Shown piece after piece: positions 49,153-58,816 of a DNA stretch of 64,000 nt (position 1 is its first letter; every line of letters starts with the position of its first letter). The notes below the pieces were generated by a model that worked only from the letters and a program-made list of their open reading frames with translations, had not been told where the DNA came from and ran no database searches. The stretch comes from Pseudomonadota bacterium (lineage in GTDB: Bacteria > Pseudomonadota > Alphaproteobacteria > UBA828). The stretch spans positions 36,773 through 100,772 of the forward strand of contig JAQBTG010000008.1 of the NCBI GenBank assembly GCA_027624955.1, in the 5' to 3' direction. The position numbers and the translations under genes are program-made.

Positions 49153-49997
49153 GATGCGCCGAATGCCAGGGCGAAAATCCCGACGGGCACCGTTTTTGCG
49201 ACCATTGCGGCAGCAGACATCGCGTTTGAATTGCTTTGGCTGAGGGGCGATATGCTGCACACACTTGGCCAAATCAATGAAGCGACACAGGCCTTCGAAA
49301 GCGCCCGTGAATTGGCTGCGGATGATGGCGTCAGCTGCCGTGCCTGGCTTGGCCGATCGCTTGGGCCTGCAAAGACCGCACGTCATCGGGCTGATGAGTT
49401 GCGATACCAAATTGGATTTGGGCGACAATGCGGGTGCGCTTCGCGATATCGAGAAGGCGCCTGAAATTATCGCGCGCATCGGTGCGCCGTTTCGAGCCTT
49501 GGTGTCTTGCCTTCAAGGCGCGAATTCTGGCCAAAAAAGGGCAGAAGGTCGAAACCATCAAACTTGCCGGACGCGGCGTAGAGATCTCCCGCGAAACCGG
49601 CATTACGTTTTGTGGTCCGCTGGCCCTCGGCATTTTTGCATTCCTGTGCGGTGACGCTGACAAGCGACACACTGCTTTTGAAGAAGCGCAAGCGGTGCTC
49701 GCCCGCGGCTGTGTCAGTCACAATTATTTCTGGTTTTACCGCGACGCCATGGAGGCCTCATTGAACGCCGGTGAGTGGGCCGACGCGGAACGCTTCGCCA
49801 ATGCGCTGGAAGCCTACACTCGGGCGGAACCCGTCCCATGGAGCAATTTCTATATCTCCTGGTCGCGGGCTCTGGCGGATTGGGGACGCGGCAACCGGGA
49901 CGGCGAAGAGGAGTTGCGTCGCCTGTTGGCGTTGGCGCGGGAAAAACAATTAGGTCTGGCGGTCCCCGCTATCGAACGGGCGCTGGCCGAAGCCTAA
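49149..49997 (+). pseudogene. Decayed adenylate-cyclase/ATPase/TPR gene
   Basis: Reading frame fragments of one large gene family lie in order. 49149-49229 encodes MRCAECQGENPDGHRFCDHC with C3, C6, C17 and C20, the zinc ribbon that starts class III cyclase-AAA-TPR proteins. About 49231-49350 in another frame gives LRGDMLHTLGQINEATQAF, and two further frames give IEKAPEIIARIGAPFRAL and a long TPR tail (IKLAGRGVEISRETGITF through LGLAVPAIERALAEA) to TAA 49997. The cyclase and ATPase domains, over 2 kb in normal members, are missing and at least two shifts occur. Confidence 0.75.
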
Positions 49998-50118
49998 AGC
50001 GGCAACCGACGCTTCATGCGGAAAATACCGCGGATAAACACCGCTGATGATGTTGAAATAAGCAGCGTTGGCGACAAAAATATTCGCCTTAACCACCTCA
50101 TCGCCCGTCAATTGCCCG
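49998..50118 (-). pseudogene. Possible RidA-family remnant
   Basis: Just past the moaB stop, the minus-strand frame of this 121-base gap encodes DGQLTGDEVVKANIFVANAA then YFNIISGVYPRYFPHEASVA. The pattern VVKxxxFVxxxxxFxxxxxVYxRYFP is like the central part of RidA/YjgF deaminases. No start or full domain is present. A chance resemblance is possible, so confidence is low. It lies between the decayed cyclase and moaB, so it may be part of the same deletion. Confidence 0.3.
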
Positions 50119-50655
50119 TCAGGTGAGATGCTCTTGCAGGCGCGGCATCAGTTCCACCAGATTGCAAGGTTTTTGCCGGCTATCGAGTTGGGCTTTCAGG
50201 ATTTTGTCCCAGCCATCGCGGCAGGCGCCCGGCGATCCGGGCAAGGCAAAGAGGTAAGTGCCGCCGGCGAGGCCGCCGGTGGCGCGCGATTGCATCGTCG
50301 AGGTGCCGATTGTTTCATAGCTGAGCTGGCGGAATAATTCTCCGAAGCCGCTGATCTCCTTTTCATAGACGTCGGCGAAGGCCTCCGGCGTGACGTCCCG
50401 GCCAGTCAGCCCGGTTCCGCCGGTGGCGATCACGGTATCGATTTCAGGATTAGCGATCCAGATTCGCAATTGTGCGGAAATAAGCGCCTGCTCATCTTTG
50501 ACGATAAGCCGGGCAACCAAATTGTGACCGGCTTCAGTTATCCGCGCCTCTAGCACATCGCCGGATTTATCATCGGCAAGCGTGCGCGAATCCGAAACCG
50601 TTAAAAGCGCGATATTGACCGGCAGAAATTCCCCGTCTCCGGATATTTTACTCAT
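50119..50655 (-). CDS. moaB: Molybdenum cofactor biosynthesis protein B
   Basis: MoaB/MogA-family protein acting at the adenylylation step of molybdopterin. VNIALLTVSDSRTLADDKSGDVLEARI at the start, IATGGTGLTGRDVTPEAF near residue 83 and LFALPGSPGACRDGWDKIL are typical. ATG 50655 gives 178 residues and follows GGAG eleven bases upstream; the frame further to 50841 lies in the transglycosylase. Its start overlaps the stop of slt by eight bases. No other moa/moe gene is in the window. Confidence 0.92.
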   Translation of the reverse strand: MSKISGDGEFLPVNIALLTVSDSRTLADDKSGDVLEARITEAGHNLVARLIVKDEQALISAQLRIWIANPEIDTVIATGGTGLTGRDVTPEAFADVYEKEISGFGELFRQLSYETIGTSTMQSRATGGLAGGTYLFALPGSPGACRDGWDKILKAQLDSRQKPCNLVELMPRLQEHLT

Positions 50656-52510
50656 TGTCAGCGAAGCTCCTTTCCTGCGGCGCATAGCCTGGCCACAGCC
50701 CCGAAGCGGTGGCGTCGAGAGATGGCGTCGGCTGCCCCAGGCGCATGCGGTAAATCCAATAATTAGCGATAACGCGCCTAATAAACTGGCGAGTTTCGCG
50801 CGAACGGATGCTTTCGATGAAGAGCAGTGGATCTTCGTCAAAATTGGTTTTCGGCAGCCATTTTTTCAAATTTCCTGGTCCTGCATTGTAGGCGCAGAGG
50901 AGAAAAAAAATATTACCGTCTATCATATCTTGAGTGAGCAAATGCTGCACATAGGATTGGCCAAGGGCGATATTCAGTTCAGGGTTTAAGAGAGTGTGGC
51001 TATTCACACCCTTGATGCGCTCTTGCTGTGCGGCGAAACGTGCTGTGGCCGGCATCAACTGCATTAATCCCGTTGCGCCGCTTCGGTTTTTTGCCGATGC
51101 CCTGAATTTTGATTCCTGGCGGATGAGCGCAAATATGAGAGCCCGGTCAACCGAATAGCCGCCCTCGGGTTGCCAGCCGGGTACTGGAAAGGCCGCCGCG
51201 TCGTGGGTCTCTCCGTCGATCTTGCCTAATTCTGTACCCAGCGCAATTTGAACCGCAGCCAATCCGAGCCGATCGACCAGCGGCAAAATAGCGCTGGCCA
51301 ATGCAGAGGTGGCACGCGGCCAAAGTGTCCGGATTTCCCGTTCTGCCCGTTCGCCCTGCCCCACTTCGGCGAGCGCGCGCGCCCGCCGCATAGCCGCGCT
51401 GTTGTCCAGCACGGCCAGATGGGCTTCCGTTAATATGGATGAACGCCAGTTTAAATTCGGTTTGAGGCCGAGGGCGCGGGTCGCGAGAAGACCGTAAAGC
51501 GTGCGCGGGTCCTGAGCCGCAATCCTCAGCCAGGACGAGACATGCTGCGGGCGACGTAAGCGGAGCTCGCCGCGCGCCGCCCAATAGGCGCCCGAAGTTA
51601 TCAGCCAAGGCGACGCACTGAGCGATTGGGCGAGCTTGGCAAAATGGCCCACGGCTTCTTCCAGCCGGCCCAGTCGCCACGCGGCGAGGCCAGCGGTCCA
51701 ATCCGCGCCGGGCACAAGCTGTCGTGAGCGCTCGGCGCTAGCGGATGCCAATTCTAAGGCTAACGCGTCCTTGTTGTTGAGATAGTAGCTCCACGCAATG
51801 CGCGCCTGATAGGCATCATACTCCGCCTCGCTTGCGAGCGCCGAATGAGGTTTAGAGGCAAGAATTTGGCGCGCACCGGTCGGCCAGCCGCTACGAATGC
51901 GCGCGCGCATATCGCGCTGCAAATCTAACAGCCGATTGCGTTGATCGCGGCTGATACCGCGTCCTGGAATGCGCGGCGACGCGTATTGGCTTTTGCCGGA
52001 GGACAGCCCAGCCCCCTTTGTCGTAACAGGCAACTTGGGCGATTTGGCGCTGGCAGGTTTGCGTTTCATTGCTAGGCGGTAGAGCCGGCGGGCATCGGGG
52101 TGGTCGGCATATTCGCCAAGCCAGAGTTTCAGCTCGTTAAACTTCGAGCGATGGGCAGTGGGGTGAAGGTATTTCTGTGCCAATACGTGGCCCATCAATA
52201 TCTTATCATTAAGCTCTGAGATTTGCTTGGCAGCGGCGTCCAAATTGCCCTTCTCCTGCAGCGCAAATATCTGCCGATAGAGCTGTCTGTCGCTTTCGCC
52301 GAGCACTGGGGGCAGGACAATAGCCCCTGCGTCCAGTGGAGTCGGTTGCGACAAGGCGGCGAGGTGGAATTCTTCCATCTCGACCGTCGCATTAGTGATT
52401 TTCTGCGCGAAGGCCGGCGTCGAGAGCAACGCCGATACTGCCAGACAAGCGCCCAACATGATGCCGAACGTCCTGAAGAAAGAATCCCCCGCGCCGGTTT
52501 TTCCCGGCAC
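50648..52510 (-). CDS. slt: Soluble lytic murein transglycosylase (Slt70-like)
   Basis: Cleaves peptidoglycan glycan strands in the periplasm. GTG 52510, after AAGGAGG nine bases upstream, starts a protein with a signal peptide (AVSALLSTPAFAQ, about 20-35), a long alpha-superhelix, and a C-terminal SLT domain: LIRQESKFRASAKNRSGATGL with the catalytic Glu near residue 470, LNPELNIALGQSYVQHLL and CAYNAGPGNLKKWL. Length 620. It overlaps moaB. Confidence 0.93.
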   Translation of the reverse strand: MPGKTGAGDSFFRTFGIMLGACLAVSALLSTPAFAQKITNATVEMEEFHLAALSQPTPLDAGAIVLPPVLGESDRQLYRQIFALQEKGNLDAAAKQISELNDKILMGHVLAQKYLHPTAHRSKFNELKLWLGEYADHPDARRLYRLAMKRKPASAKSPKLPVTTKGAGLSSGKSQYASPRIPGRGISRDQRNRLLDLQRDMRARIRSGWPTGARQILASKPHSALASEAEYDAYQARIAWSYYLNNKDALALELASASAERSRQLVPGADWTAGLAAWRLGRLEEAVGHFAKLAQSLSASPWLITSGAYWAARGELRLRRPQHVSSWLRIAAQDPRTLYGLLATRALGLKPNLNWRSSILTEAHLAVLDNSAAMRRARALAEVGQGERAEREIRTLWPRATSALASAILPLVDRLGLAAVQIALGTELGKIDGETHDAAAFPVPGWQPEGGYSVDRALIFALIRQESKFRASAKNRSGATGLMQLMPATARFAAQQERIKGVNSHTLLNPELNIALGQSYVQHLLTQDMIDGNIFFLLCAYNAGPGNLKKWLPKTNFDEDPLLFIESIRSRETRQFIRRVIANYWIYRMRLGQPTPSLDATASGLWPGYAPQERSFADNE

Positions 52511-52636
52511 CTTTTTAGGCCTCCTTCGTGCTCCTGATCACGGCCGCCCGGCCAGTGATCATCGTCAACTTGAGTGCAGTTTTATAGATCACTTGCCAAA
52601 AACCGGCAAATATCACGGTTGGTCGGTATCAACCCC

Positions 52637-53428
52637 TTATCGGCCGAGGTCGCGCAGTTTTTTTTGAATGGCGAGCAAATCGCGCCACACTTCGCGTTTC
52701 GCCGAAGGTTGGCGCAGCACATAGGCGGGGTGAAAAGTCGCCATGGTTGGGATCGGTTGCGTCATGCCAGCCGGCGTGATTTCGCGCCACGTGCCGCGCA
52801 AGCGGGTAATTCCCTCGCGTTTGTCTAGCAGAGCCTTGGCCGAGATTCCGCCTACCAAAACTAAAATTTGCGGTTGAACCAGCGCGATTTGGCGTTCGAT
52901 GAAGGGCTGGCACAAGGCGATCTCTTCGGCCGTCGGGGAGCGATTGCCTGGGGGCCGCCACGGCAGGATATTGCTAATGTAGACTGTGCTCCGATCGAGT
53001 CCGATGGCTGCCAGCATACGGTCCAGCAATTGCCCGGCGGGGCCAACAAATGGCACGCCCTGACGGTCCTCTTCCGCACCCGGCGCTTCGCCGATCACCA
53101 TGAGCCCCGCTGATTCGTTGCCGTCACCAATGACGGTGTTGGTTGCCGTTCGTTTGAGTGCGCAGCCGTCGAAAGCGGCGATGCCGGCACGCAGTTCACT
53201 CAGCGTGCGGCAGGCGGCGGCGATCTCCGCGGCGCCGTGCGATTGCGCGGTCTTCGATACGGCAACCGTGGCGGGAACGGCCGGTGGCGCTGAATTCTCC
53301 GGCTCAACGATTATCTCGGGTTGGCTACGCAGGCCAAAGCGGTTGCGCGGCTCGGCGTCGTGCGCCTCATCGACTCCCGCGGCGATGTACCATTGGAGGA
53401 GGGCGCGCATGTTTTCCGTATGATTCAC
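52637..53428 (-). CDS. Uracil-DNA glycosylase, family 4-like
   Basis: Removes uracil from DNA. The region [21 protein letters not shown] at about residue 97 contains the water-activating motif, and [20 protein letters not shown] the second motif. An N-terminal 75 residues are not conserved. Only some of the cluster Cys of thermostable family 4 are evident ([12 protein letters not shown]), which suits the alphaproteobacterial variant. GTG 53428 is chosen, giving 263 residues; ATG 53410 is possible. Divergent from the ETF-QO gene. Confidence 0.88.
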   Translation of the reverse strand: MNHTENMRALLQWYIAAGVDEAHDAEPRNRFGLRSQPEIIVEPENSAPPAVPATVAVSKTAQSHGAAEIAAACRTLSELRAGIAAFDGCALKRTATNTVIGDGNESAGLMVIGEAPGAEEDRQGVPFVGPAGQLLDRMLAAIGLDRSTVYISNILPWRPPGNRSPTAEEIALCQPFIERQIALVQPQILVLVGGISAKALLDKREGITRLRGTWREITPAGMTQPIPTMATFHPAYVLRQPSAKREVWRDLLAIQKKLRDLGR

Positions 53429-53528
53429 GGATCCAAGTTTAGCAGATCGATGCATGTACTGGCAGCAATTGACCGAAGGGATGGATCGCCGCATAAGTGA
53501 AGTTCGGACACAGCAGCGGAAACCAATC

Positions 53529-55169
53529 ATGACCCGAGAATCGATGGAATATGATGTCGTGATCGTCGGTGCCGGGCCGGCTGGCCTGGCGGCGGCCATC
53601 AAACTCAAACAACTCGGTTTGGAGAAAAATCACGACGTCAACGTCACGGTGATCGAAAAGGGCTCGGAAGTTGGCGCACATATTCTATCGGGTGCCGTAT
53701 TTGAGCCGCAGGTACTGGACGAGTTGATTCCCGACTGGAAAGAAAAAGGCGCGCCTCTCAACACACCTGTGAAGAAGGACATTTTTCTGTTCTTACGCCG
53801 CTCTGCCTCGTTCAAGCTGCCAAATTTCCTGCTGCCGCCGCAAATGCACAACAAAGGCAATTACATCATCAGTTTGGGTAATCTCTGCCGCTGGCTGGCG
53901 GCCCAGGCGGAAGAACTCGGCGTCGAAATTTACCCAGGTTTCGCTGCCAATGAGGTGCTTTTTCATGACGATGGCCGGGTAAAAGGCGTCGCTACCGGCG
54001 ATATGGGTATCGCCAAAGACGGTACTGAGAAATCGACGTTTGAGCCCGGCATTGAATTGCACGCAAAATACACCCTATTCGCCGAGGGCGCGCGCGGATC
54101 GCTCAGTCAGGAATTGATGGATCGATTCGGCCTCCGCGACGGCGTGGCGCCGCAAACTTACGGCATCGGAATCAAGGAGTTATGGCAGATCGACCCTGCC
54201 AAACACAGTGCTGGACTGGTGCAGCATAGTTTTGGCTGGCCGCTCGATTCAAAAACCTACGGCGGCACCTTTCTTTATCATTTGGAAGAGAATTTGGTGG
54301 CCATTGGTCTGGTCATCGCGCTCGACTATGAAAATCCATATCTCTCTCCGTTTGACGAGTTTCAGCGGGTCAAGACCCATCCCGCCATTGCACGGCATCT
54401 CAGCGGCGGTACGCGCATTGCGTACGGCGCTCGCGCCATCAATGAGGGGGGATTGCAATCCATTCCCAAACTGACTTTCCCCGGCGGTGCTCTGATCGGT
54501 TGCAGCGCCGGCTTCCTGAACGTGCCGAAGATCAAAGGCAGCCACAATGCGATGAAATCGGGCATGTTGGCCGCTGAATCCGCGTTTGACAGTTTGCGCG
54601 CGGGATCGGACGGGCAAGAGGAATTAACCGGCTATACCAATGCCGTTCGCAAATCTCGGATCTTCAAAGAGCTGAAAGAGGTAAGGAATTGCCGCCCCGC
54701 CTTCCATTGGGGATTGCTCGTCGGCACATTGGTCAGCGGATTCGAATTGTGGACCCGTGGCGTGTTGCCCTGGACCCTCGGCCATCATGAGGATCACAAG
54801 AGCCTGAAACCTGCCGCCCGAAGCCGCAAGATCGATTACCCCAAACCGGACGGCAAGCTCACATTCGATAAACTCTCCTCCGTGTTCATCTCCAATACCA
54901 ACCATGAAGAAGACCAGCCAGGCCATCTCAAACTGAAAGACGATTCGGTTCCGATCAGTCATAATTTGGCGCTCTACGATGCGCCGGAGCAGCGCTATTG
55001 CCCGGCCGGGGTTTACGAGATTGTCGAGGACACCGCCGGCGCTCCACGCTTGCAGATCAACGCGCAAAATTGCGTGCATTGTAAAACCTGTGACATCAAG
55101 GATCCGACCCAAAATATTCATTGGACGGTCCCCGAAGGCGGCGGCGGACCGACCTATCCGAACATGTAA
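53529..55169 (+). CDS. Electron transfer flavoprotein-ubiquinone oxidoreductase
   Basis: Passes electrons from ETF (fatty-acid and amino-acid oxidation) to ubiquinone at the inner membrane. FAD motif [20 protein letters not shown], family blocks [17 protein letters not shown] and MLAAESAF, and the C-terminal [4Fe-4S] cysteines in RYCPAGVYE and [22 protein letters not shown] 53529 gives 546 residues, the family norm; ATG 53481 or the frame start at 53454 would extend it. ETF subunits are not in the window. It is a likely user of the ubiquinone made by ubiA/ubiD. Confidence 0.94.
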   Translation: MTRESMEYDVVIVGAGPAGLAAAIKLKQLGLEKNHDVNVTVIEKGSEVGAHILSGAVFEPQVLDELIPDWKEKGAPLNTPVKKDIFLFLRRSASFKLPNFLLPPQMHNKGNYIISLGNLCRWLAAQAEELGVEIYPGFAANEVLFHDDGRVKGVATGDMGIAKDGTEKSTFEPGIELHAKYTLFAEGARGSLSQELMDRFGLRDGVAPQTYGIGIKELWQIDPAKHSAGLVQHSFGWPLDSKTYGGTFLYHLEENLVAIGLVIALDYENPYLSPFDEFQRVKTHPAIARHLSGGTRIAYGARAINEGGLQSIPKLTFPGGALIGCSAGFLNVPKIKGSHNAMKSGMLAAESAFDSLRAGSDGQEELTGYTNAVRKSRIFKELKEVRNCRPAFHWGLLVGTLVSGFELWTRGVLPWTLGHHEDHKSLKPAARSRKIDYPKPDGKLTFDKLSSVFISNTNHEEDQPGHLKLKDDSVPISHNLALYDAPEQRYCPAGVYEIVEDTAGAPRLQINAQNCVHCKTCDIKDPTQNIHWTVPEGGGGPTYPNM

Positions 55170-55294
55170 TTCGGTTTGGCGCGCGAATTTGTGATTGGCT
55201 CGTGCGGAACAGGGGCGTTGGCGGTAAGGCCTGAGATACGCTAGACTGCGGTGGTGATCAGATCCGAAAAAAAACTTCGCGGCACAGTGCTTTC

Positions 55295-57067
55295 ATGACG
55301 GCTATGCATTCATACCGCCTTTATCGGCGCGGAAACTTCTTTAGAACGATTGCCCGAGCGGCGATCGTCTTCGCAGCGCTCATATTCGCCGGGGCTGGCT
55401 ATGCCGGTGCTGAAACGCCGCCTGATCCGGCACCGCCAAAACCGAGCACAGAACATCCCGGCTATAGCGACCTGCCCGGCAATTATCTCGCTGGCCGCTT
55501 CGCCTACGAAGAGCGCGACGTTGCCTCGGCGGCAAAATTTTATCGGCGAGTGCTGGCGGAGGACTATGAGAACCGCGCTCTCGTGCAGCGAGCGCTGGCC
55601 CTTACCGTTCAGAACGGGCAAATCGATGAAGCGATACCGCTGGCCAGGCATTTGGTCGAGCTCGATCCCAAATCCAAGATCGGTCAGCTGATTTTGATTG
55701 TCGCTGCGGTTGCGGATGGCCGCCTTGATGCCGCGTTGCTGAGGGTAAGGGATTTAGATCGCGACGGTATCTACGAGTTGATGGCACCTATTCTGGAGGG
55801 ATGGGTGGAATTGGGCCGTGGCAATTTCGATGCCGCGCTTTCCGCTCTCGAACCTTTGTCCGCCAAACAGAACTTCGAAATGTATCACGCCTATCACGGC
55901 GCGCTGATGACAGATATAGCTGGCCAGCAAGACCTCTCGGCTGAGAAATATCGCCTTGCCTTGACGGCAGTTCCTGGCGGGACGCTACGGGTGGTGGTCG
56001 CCTATGCCACGTCGTTGCGGCGTGCTGGGCGTATCGATGAGGCAAATGCGGTTTATCAGGGTTACAGCGAGAATCACCCGGATTCACCTTGGCTCGAACC
56101 GATACTGTCCATGATCAATTCAGATGTGCGCCCCAAGCCGATTGTTTCGACGGCCAAAGAGGGCATGGCCGAAGCTTTATTCGGTGCGGCGAGCGCGCTT
56201 CCAAACGAAAGTGCCGGTGATACCGGTTTGATTTACGCCTATCTCGCGCTTCATCTCAGGCCTAATTTTTCCGTCGTCCGGCTCCTGGTGGGTGAAATCC
56301 TCGATGTGCTGGAACGTTACGAGGACGCGATAAAGGCCTACAGCGGCATTGCCAAGAGCAGTCCTTATTCCTGGTCAGCGCGGCTACGCGCCGCCTCGGA
56401 TTTGGCAAGTGTCGAGCGCGTTGACGACGCGGTGAATATACTCAGCGAAATGGTTGACGCAGATATAAATCGCGCCGACGCCGCGATCGCCTTGGCCGAC
56501 GTGTTACGGCGAAACGAACGCTTTGACGAAGCCGTTAAGTTCTACGATATCGCGATCAGTCGCACCGCTGAATTCGATGCGCGGCATTGGACGCTTTTCT
56601 ACTCGCGCGGCGTTATGTTGGAGCGCACCAAACAATGGCCGCGCGCCGAAGCGGATTTTCTTCATGCACTGGAATTGCAACCCGATCAGCCCCTGGTGTT
56701 GAATTATTTGGGTTACTCTTGGGTCGAGCAGGGCATTAATTTGGAACGGGCCATGGGTTTGATAGAGCGCGCCGTGGCGCTGCGCCCGACTGACGGATAT
56801 ATCGTCGACAGTCTGGGCTGGGCGCAATACCGATTGGGTGACTTTGAAAATGCCGTAAAGCAACTTGAGCGCGCCGTGGAATTACGTGCCGACGATCCCA
56901 TCATTACTGACCATCTAGGCGATATTTACTGGAAAGTCGGCCGGCGAAATGAAGCCAGGTTCCAGTGGGAACGCTCCTTGGTCCTAGGTGCCGAAGAGGA
57001 AGCGGTTATTCTCATTCGGCAAAAGCTGAAAGAGGGCTTGTCGGACACTCACGAAGAAACGCAGTGA
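55295..57067 (+). CDS. Exported TPR-repeat protein
   Basis: A 590-residue protein with an N-terminal hydrophobic segment (AAIVFAALIFAGAGYAGAE, about 21-39, likely signal) and at least six TPR-like helices across 60-560, best seen as YEERDVASAAKFYRRVLAEDYEN, LVLNYLGYSWVEQG and AIDAxxx-like patterns near the end (AQYRLGDFENAVKQLERAVELR). Function unknown; a scaffold in the periplasm is a reasonable guess. Its TGA overlaps the ispE GTG. Such a TPR-ispE pair occurs in other alphaproteobacteria. Confidence 0.85.
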   Translation: MTAMHSYRLYRRGNFFRTIARAAIVFAALIFAGAGYAGAETPPDPAPPKPSTEHPGYSDLPGNYLAGRFAYEERDVASAAKFYRRVLAEDYENRALVQRALALTVQNGQIDEAIPLARHLVELDPKSKIGQLILIVAAVADGRLDAALLRVRDLDRDGIYELMAPILEGWVELGRGNFDAALSALEPLSAKQNFEMYHAYHGALMTDIAGQQDLSAEKYRLALTAVPGGTLRVVVAYATSLRRAGRIDEANAVYQGYSENHPDSPWLEPILSMINSDVRPKPIVSTAKEGMAEALFGAASALPNESAGDTGLIYAYLALHLRPNFSVVRLLVGEILDVLERYEDAIKAYSGIAKSSPYSWSARLRAASDLASVERVDDAVNILSEMVDADINRADAAIALADVLRRNERFDEAVKFYDIAISRTAEFDARHWTLFYSRGVMLERTKQWPRAEADFLHALELQPDQPLVLNYLGYSWVEQGINLERAMGLIERAVALRPTDGYIVDSLGWAQYRLGDFENAVKQLERAVELRADDPIITDHLGDIYWKVGRRNEARFQWERSLVLGAEEEAVILIRQKLKEGLSDTHEETQ

Positions 57068-57948
57068 CGGGCGGCACCGAACGGTTTTTTTCGTCCGAAG
57101 CGCCCGCCAAGCTCAACCTTTATCTTCACGTTACCGGACGACGCGCCGATGGCTATCATGAGCTTGATAGCCTGATCGCTTTTGCGGCGCCGTTTGACCG
57201 AGTTTCGGCAGCTCCGGCGAAAGAATTTTCACTACATTTGAATGGCCCGTTTGCGGCTGATTTGAAATCAGCGGGCGGGCAAAATTTGGTTGAAAAAGCA
57301 GCCCGGTGCTTAGCTGAATTGGCAAATATTAAGCCTGCGACGCGCATCACCCTGGACAAGCAGCTTCCTGTTGCCGCAGGTATCGGCGGCGGATCTTCCG
57401 ATGCGGCGGCCGCGCTTCGCGTTCTTATTTCACTATGGCGCTTGAATATTAGTTCGGATGCGCTGCAAACTCTGGCGCTTTCTCTGGGCGCCGATGTGCC
57501 GATGTGCTTGCACGGCAGAACATGCTTTGCGGGCGGTATCGGTGAAAAGCTGGACGCGGCGCCGGCATTGCCGGATTGCGCGTTGGTGCTAGCTAATCCC
57601 GGCGTGTCTGTGGCGACGCCGGATGTGTTTCGTGCCCGAAGCGGCGCATATTCTGCTCCTGCGCGCTTTACTGAAGCGCCGAAGGATGTCGGCGCCTTCG
57701 CCGAATTATTGGCGGCGCGACGGAACGATCTCGAAACTCCCGCAAAGGCGCTGGCGCCAGTGATCGACGACGTATTGCATGCGTTGGGTGAGCTACCCGG
57801 CTGCCATCTCGCCAGAATGTCCGGTAGTGGCGCCACTTGTTTTGCTTTGTTCGAGGACGCGGGCGAAGCTGTTGTGGCTGCGGAAATCCTGCGCGCGCAG
57901 CATGGCGATTGGTGGATTGCTCCGAGCCGTTTGATTCAGCCTGCCTAA
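57064..57948 (+). CDS. ispE: 4-diphosphocytidyl-2-C-methyl-D-erythritol kinase
   Basis: A GHMP kinase of the MEP isoprenoid pathway. APAKLNLYLHVTGRRADGYH at residue 12, and the phosphate loop LPVAAGIGGGSSDAAAAL near residue 100; MSGSGATCFALF near the C-terminus. GTG 57064 overlaps the TPR gene's TGA; the frame open to 56965 reads into the TPR gene. 294 residues. Its product line supplies the polyprenyl tail of ubiquinone. A small hairpin-like run (GGGGT at 57959 and ACCCC) lies in the 37-base gap to the convergent gene. Confidence 0.94.
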   Translation: MTGGTERFFSSEAPAKLNLYLHVTGRRADGYHELDSLIAFAAPFDRVSAAPAKEFSLHLNGPFAADLKSAGGQNLVEKAARCLAELANIKPATRITLDKQLPVAAGIGGGSSDAAAALRVLISLWRLNISSDALQTLALSLGADVPMCLHGRTCFAGGIGEKLDAAPALPDCALVLANPGVSVATPDVFRARSGAYSAPARFTEAPKDVGAFAELLAARRNDLETPAKALAPVIDDVLHALGELPGCHLARMSGSGATCFALFEDAGEAVVAAEILRAQHGDWWIAPSRLIQPA

Positions 57949-57985
57949 TTCGACTATGGGGTGCTCAAGCGTACCCCGTGCGCTC

Positions 57986-58780
57986 TCAATCTGGAGGTGA
58001 GACGTCCAGGCGCTCGCCATCTACATAGATGCCGTCCGCATATCGTTTGTGAAAGCATATATGGTCGGCGATCGGCGCGGCTTCGGGCAAGGGTGCGGCG
58101 TAGCTCCAAGCAATGTCGTCGGTGGTTTTGCTACCGTTCGAAAATGAAAAATATTGCGCCTCGCCCTTATACGGGCATCGCGTTCGCCGCTCAGATTGCT
58201 TCAGCAGGTCCATACGCACATCGTCGCGCGGAATATAATGACGTGGCGCCAGGCCGGTCTCGAAAAGAAAGTGCGCGCGGTTGCTCTCGGCAATGACCAT
58301 GCCGCCAATTTCAATCCGCAACGGACGCGTGCTTTTCAAAATATCCAGCCGCACATGCGGGTCGCGCGCATGAACAAGTATTTCCTCATCTTCTTCGTAC
58401 CAACCATCCATGGTTTTCCAATAGAACGCCACGTGCCCGGTTACTTGTTGCGCTTCGTCATAAGGCGACTCATAGCCCCACACCACGTTTTCGGCCGTCT
58501 TGCCGCCTGCCTTCAATGTCCAATAAGAGGCATCCCCTTTAAATGGACAATGGCTGCGATGCGTAGTTTTCTCAGCAAACTCGGCTTTAAAATCCTGCCA
58601 GGGAAAGTAATAGACGGGGACGTAGGTGTTCTCCAGCATCAGTACTGCATTCGTGCTGTCGATGATCGTTTCGCCGCCAAATTTTACCCGCACCCGTTTT
58701 GCGCACGGCATCAGTTCCAGCCGGTAGCCCGGGTGCTTGGCAAAACCAGGCGCGGAATTGTCTTTTTCAGCATGTGTCAT
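57986..58780 (-). CDS. Protein with two DUF427 domains
   Basis: A 264-residue protein of two copies of the DUF427 domain. Copy 1 runs about 25-125: VRVKFGGETIIDS, YFPWQDF and HRSHCPFKGDASYWTLKAGGKTAENVVWGYESPYDEAQQV in parts. Copy 2 runs about 150-255: LRIEIGGMVIAESNRAHFLFETG, HYIPRDDVRMDLL and TRCPYKGEAQYFSFS. Both keep the CP-xKG-A pattern. Function unknown. It converges on ispE and is in the same direction as the tviB-like gene, 36 bases after it. Confidence 0.88.
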   Translation of the reverse strand: MTHAEKDNSAPGFAKHPGYRLELMPCAKRVRVKFGGETIIDSTNAVLMLENTYVPVYYFPWQDFKAEFAEKTTHRSHCPFKGDASYWTLKAGGKTAENVVWGYESPYDEAQQVTGHVAFYWKTMDGWYEEDEEILVHARDPHVRLDILKSTRPLRIEIGGMVIAESNRAHFLFETGLAPRHYIPRDDVRMDLLKQSERRTRCPYKGEAQYFSFSNGSKTTDDIAWSYAAPLPEAAPIADHICFHKRYADGIYVDGERLDVSPPD

Positions 58781-58816
58781 GAGTATCCCCTTTGGCGCGG
58801 GTGGACGTACTGTAAC

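Noticed and set aside
57949..57985. tRNA-like TGGGGTGCTCAAGCG start after ispE
   Set aside because: A tRNA often follows ispE in this group, but the T-arm and acceptor end are missing; only a short hairpin remains.
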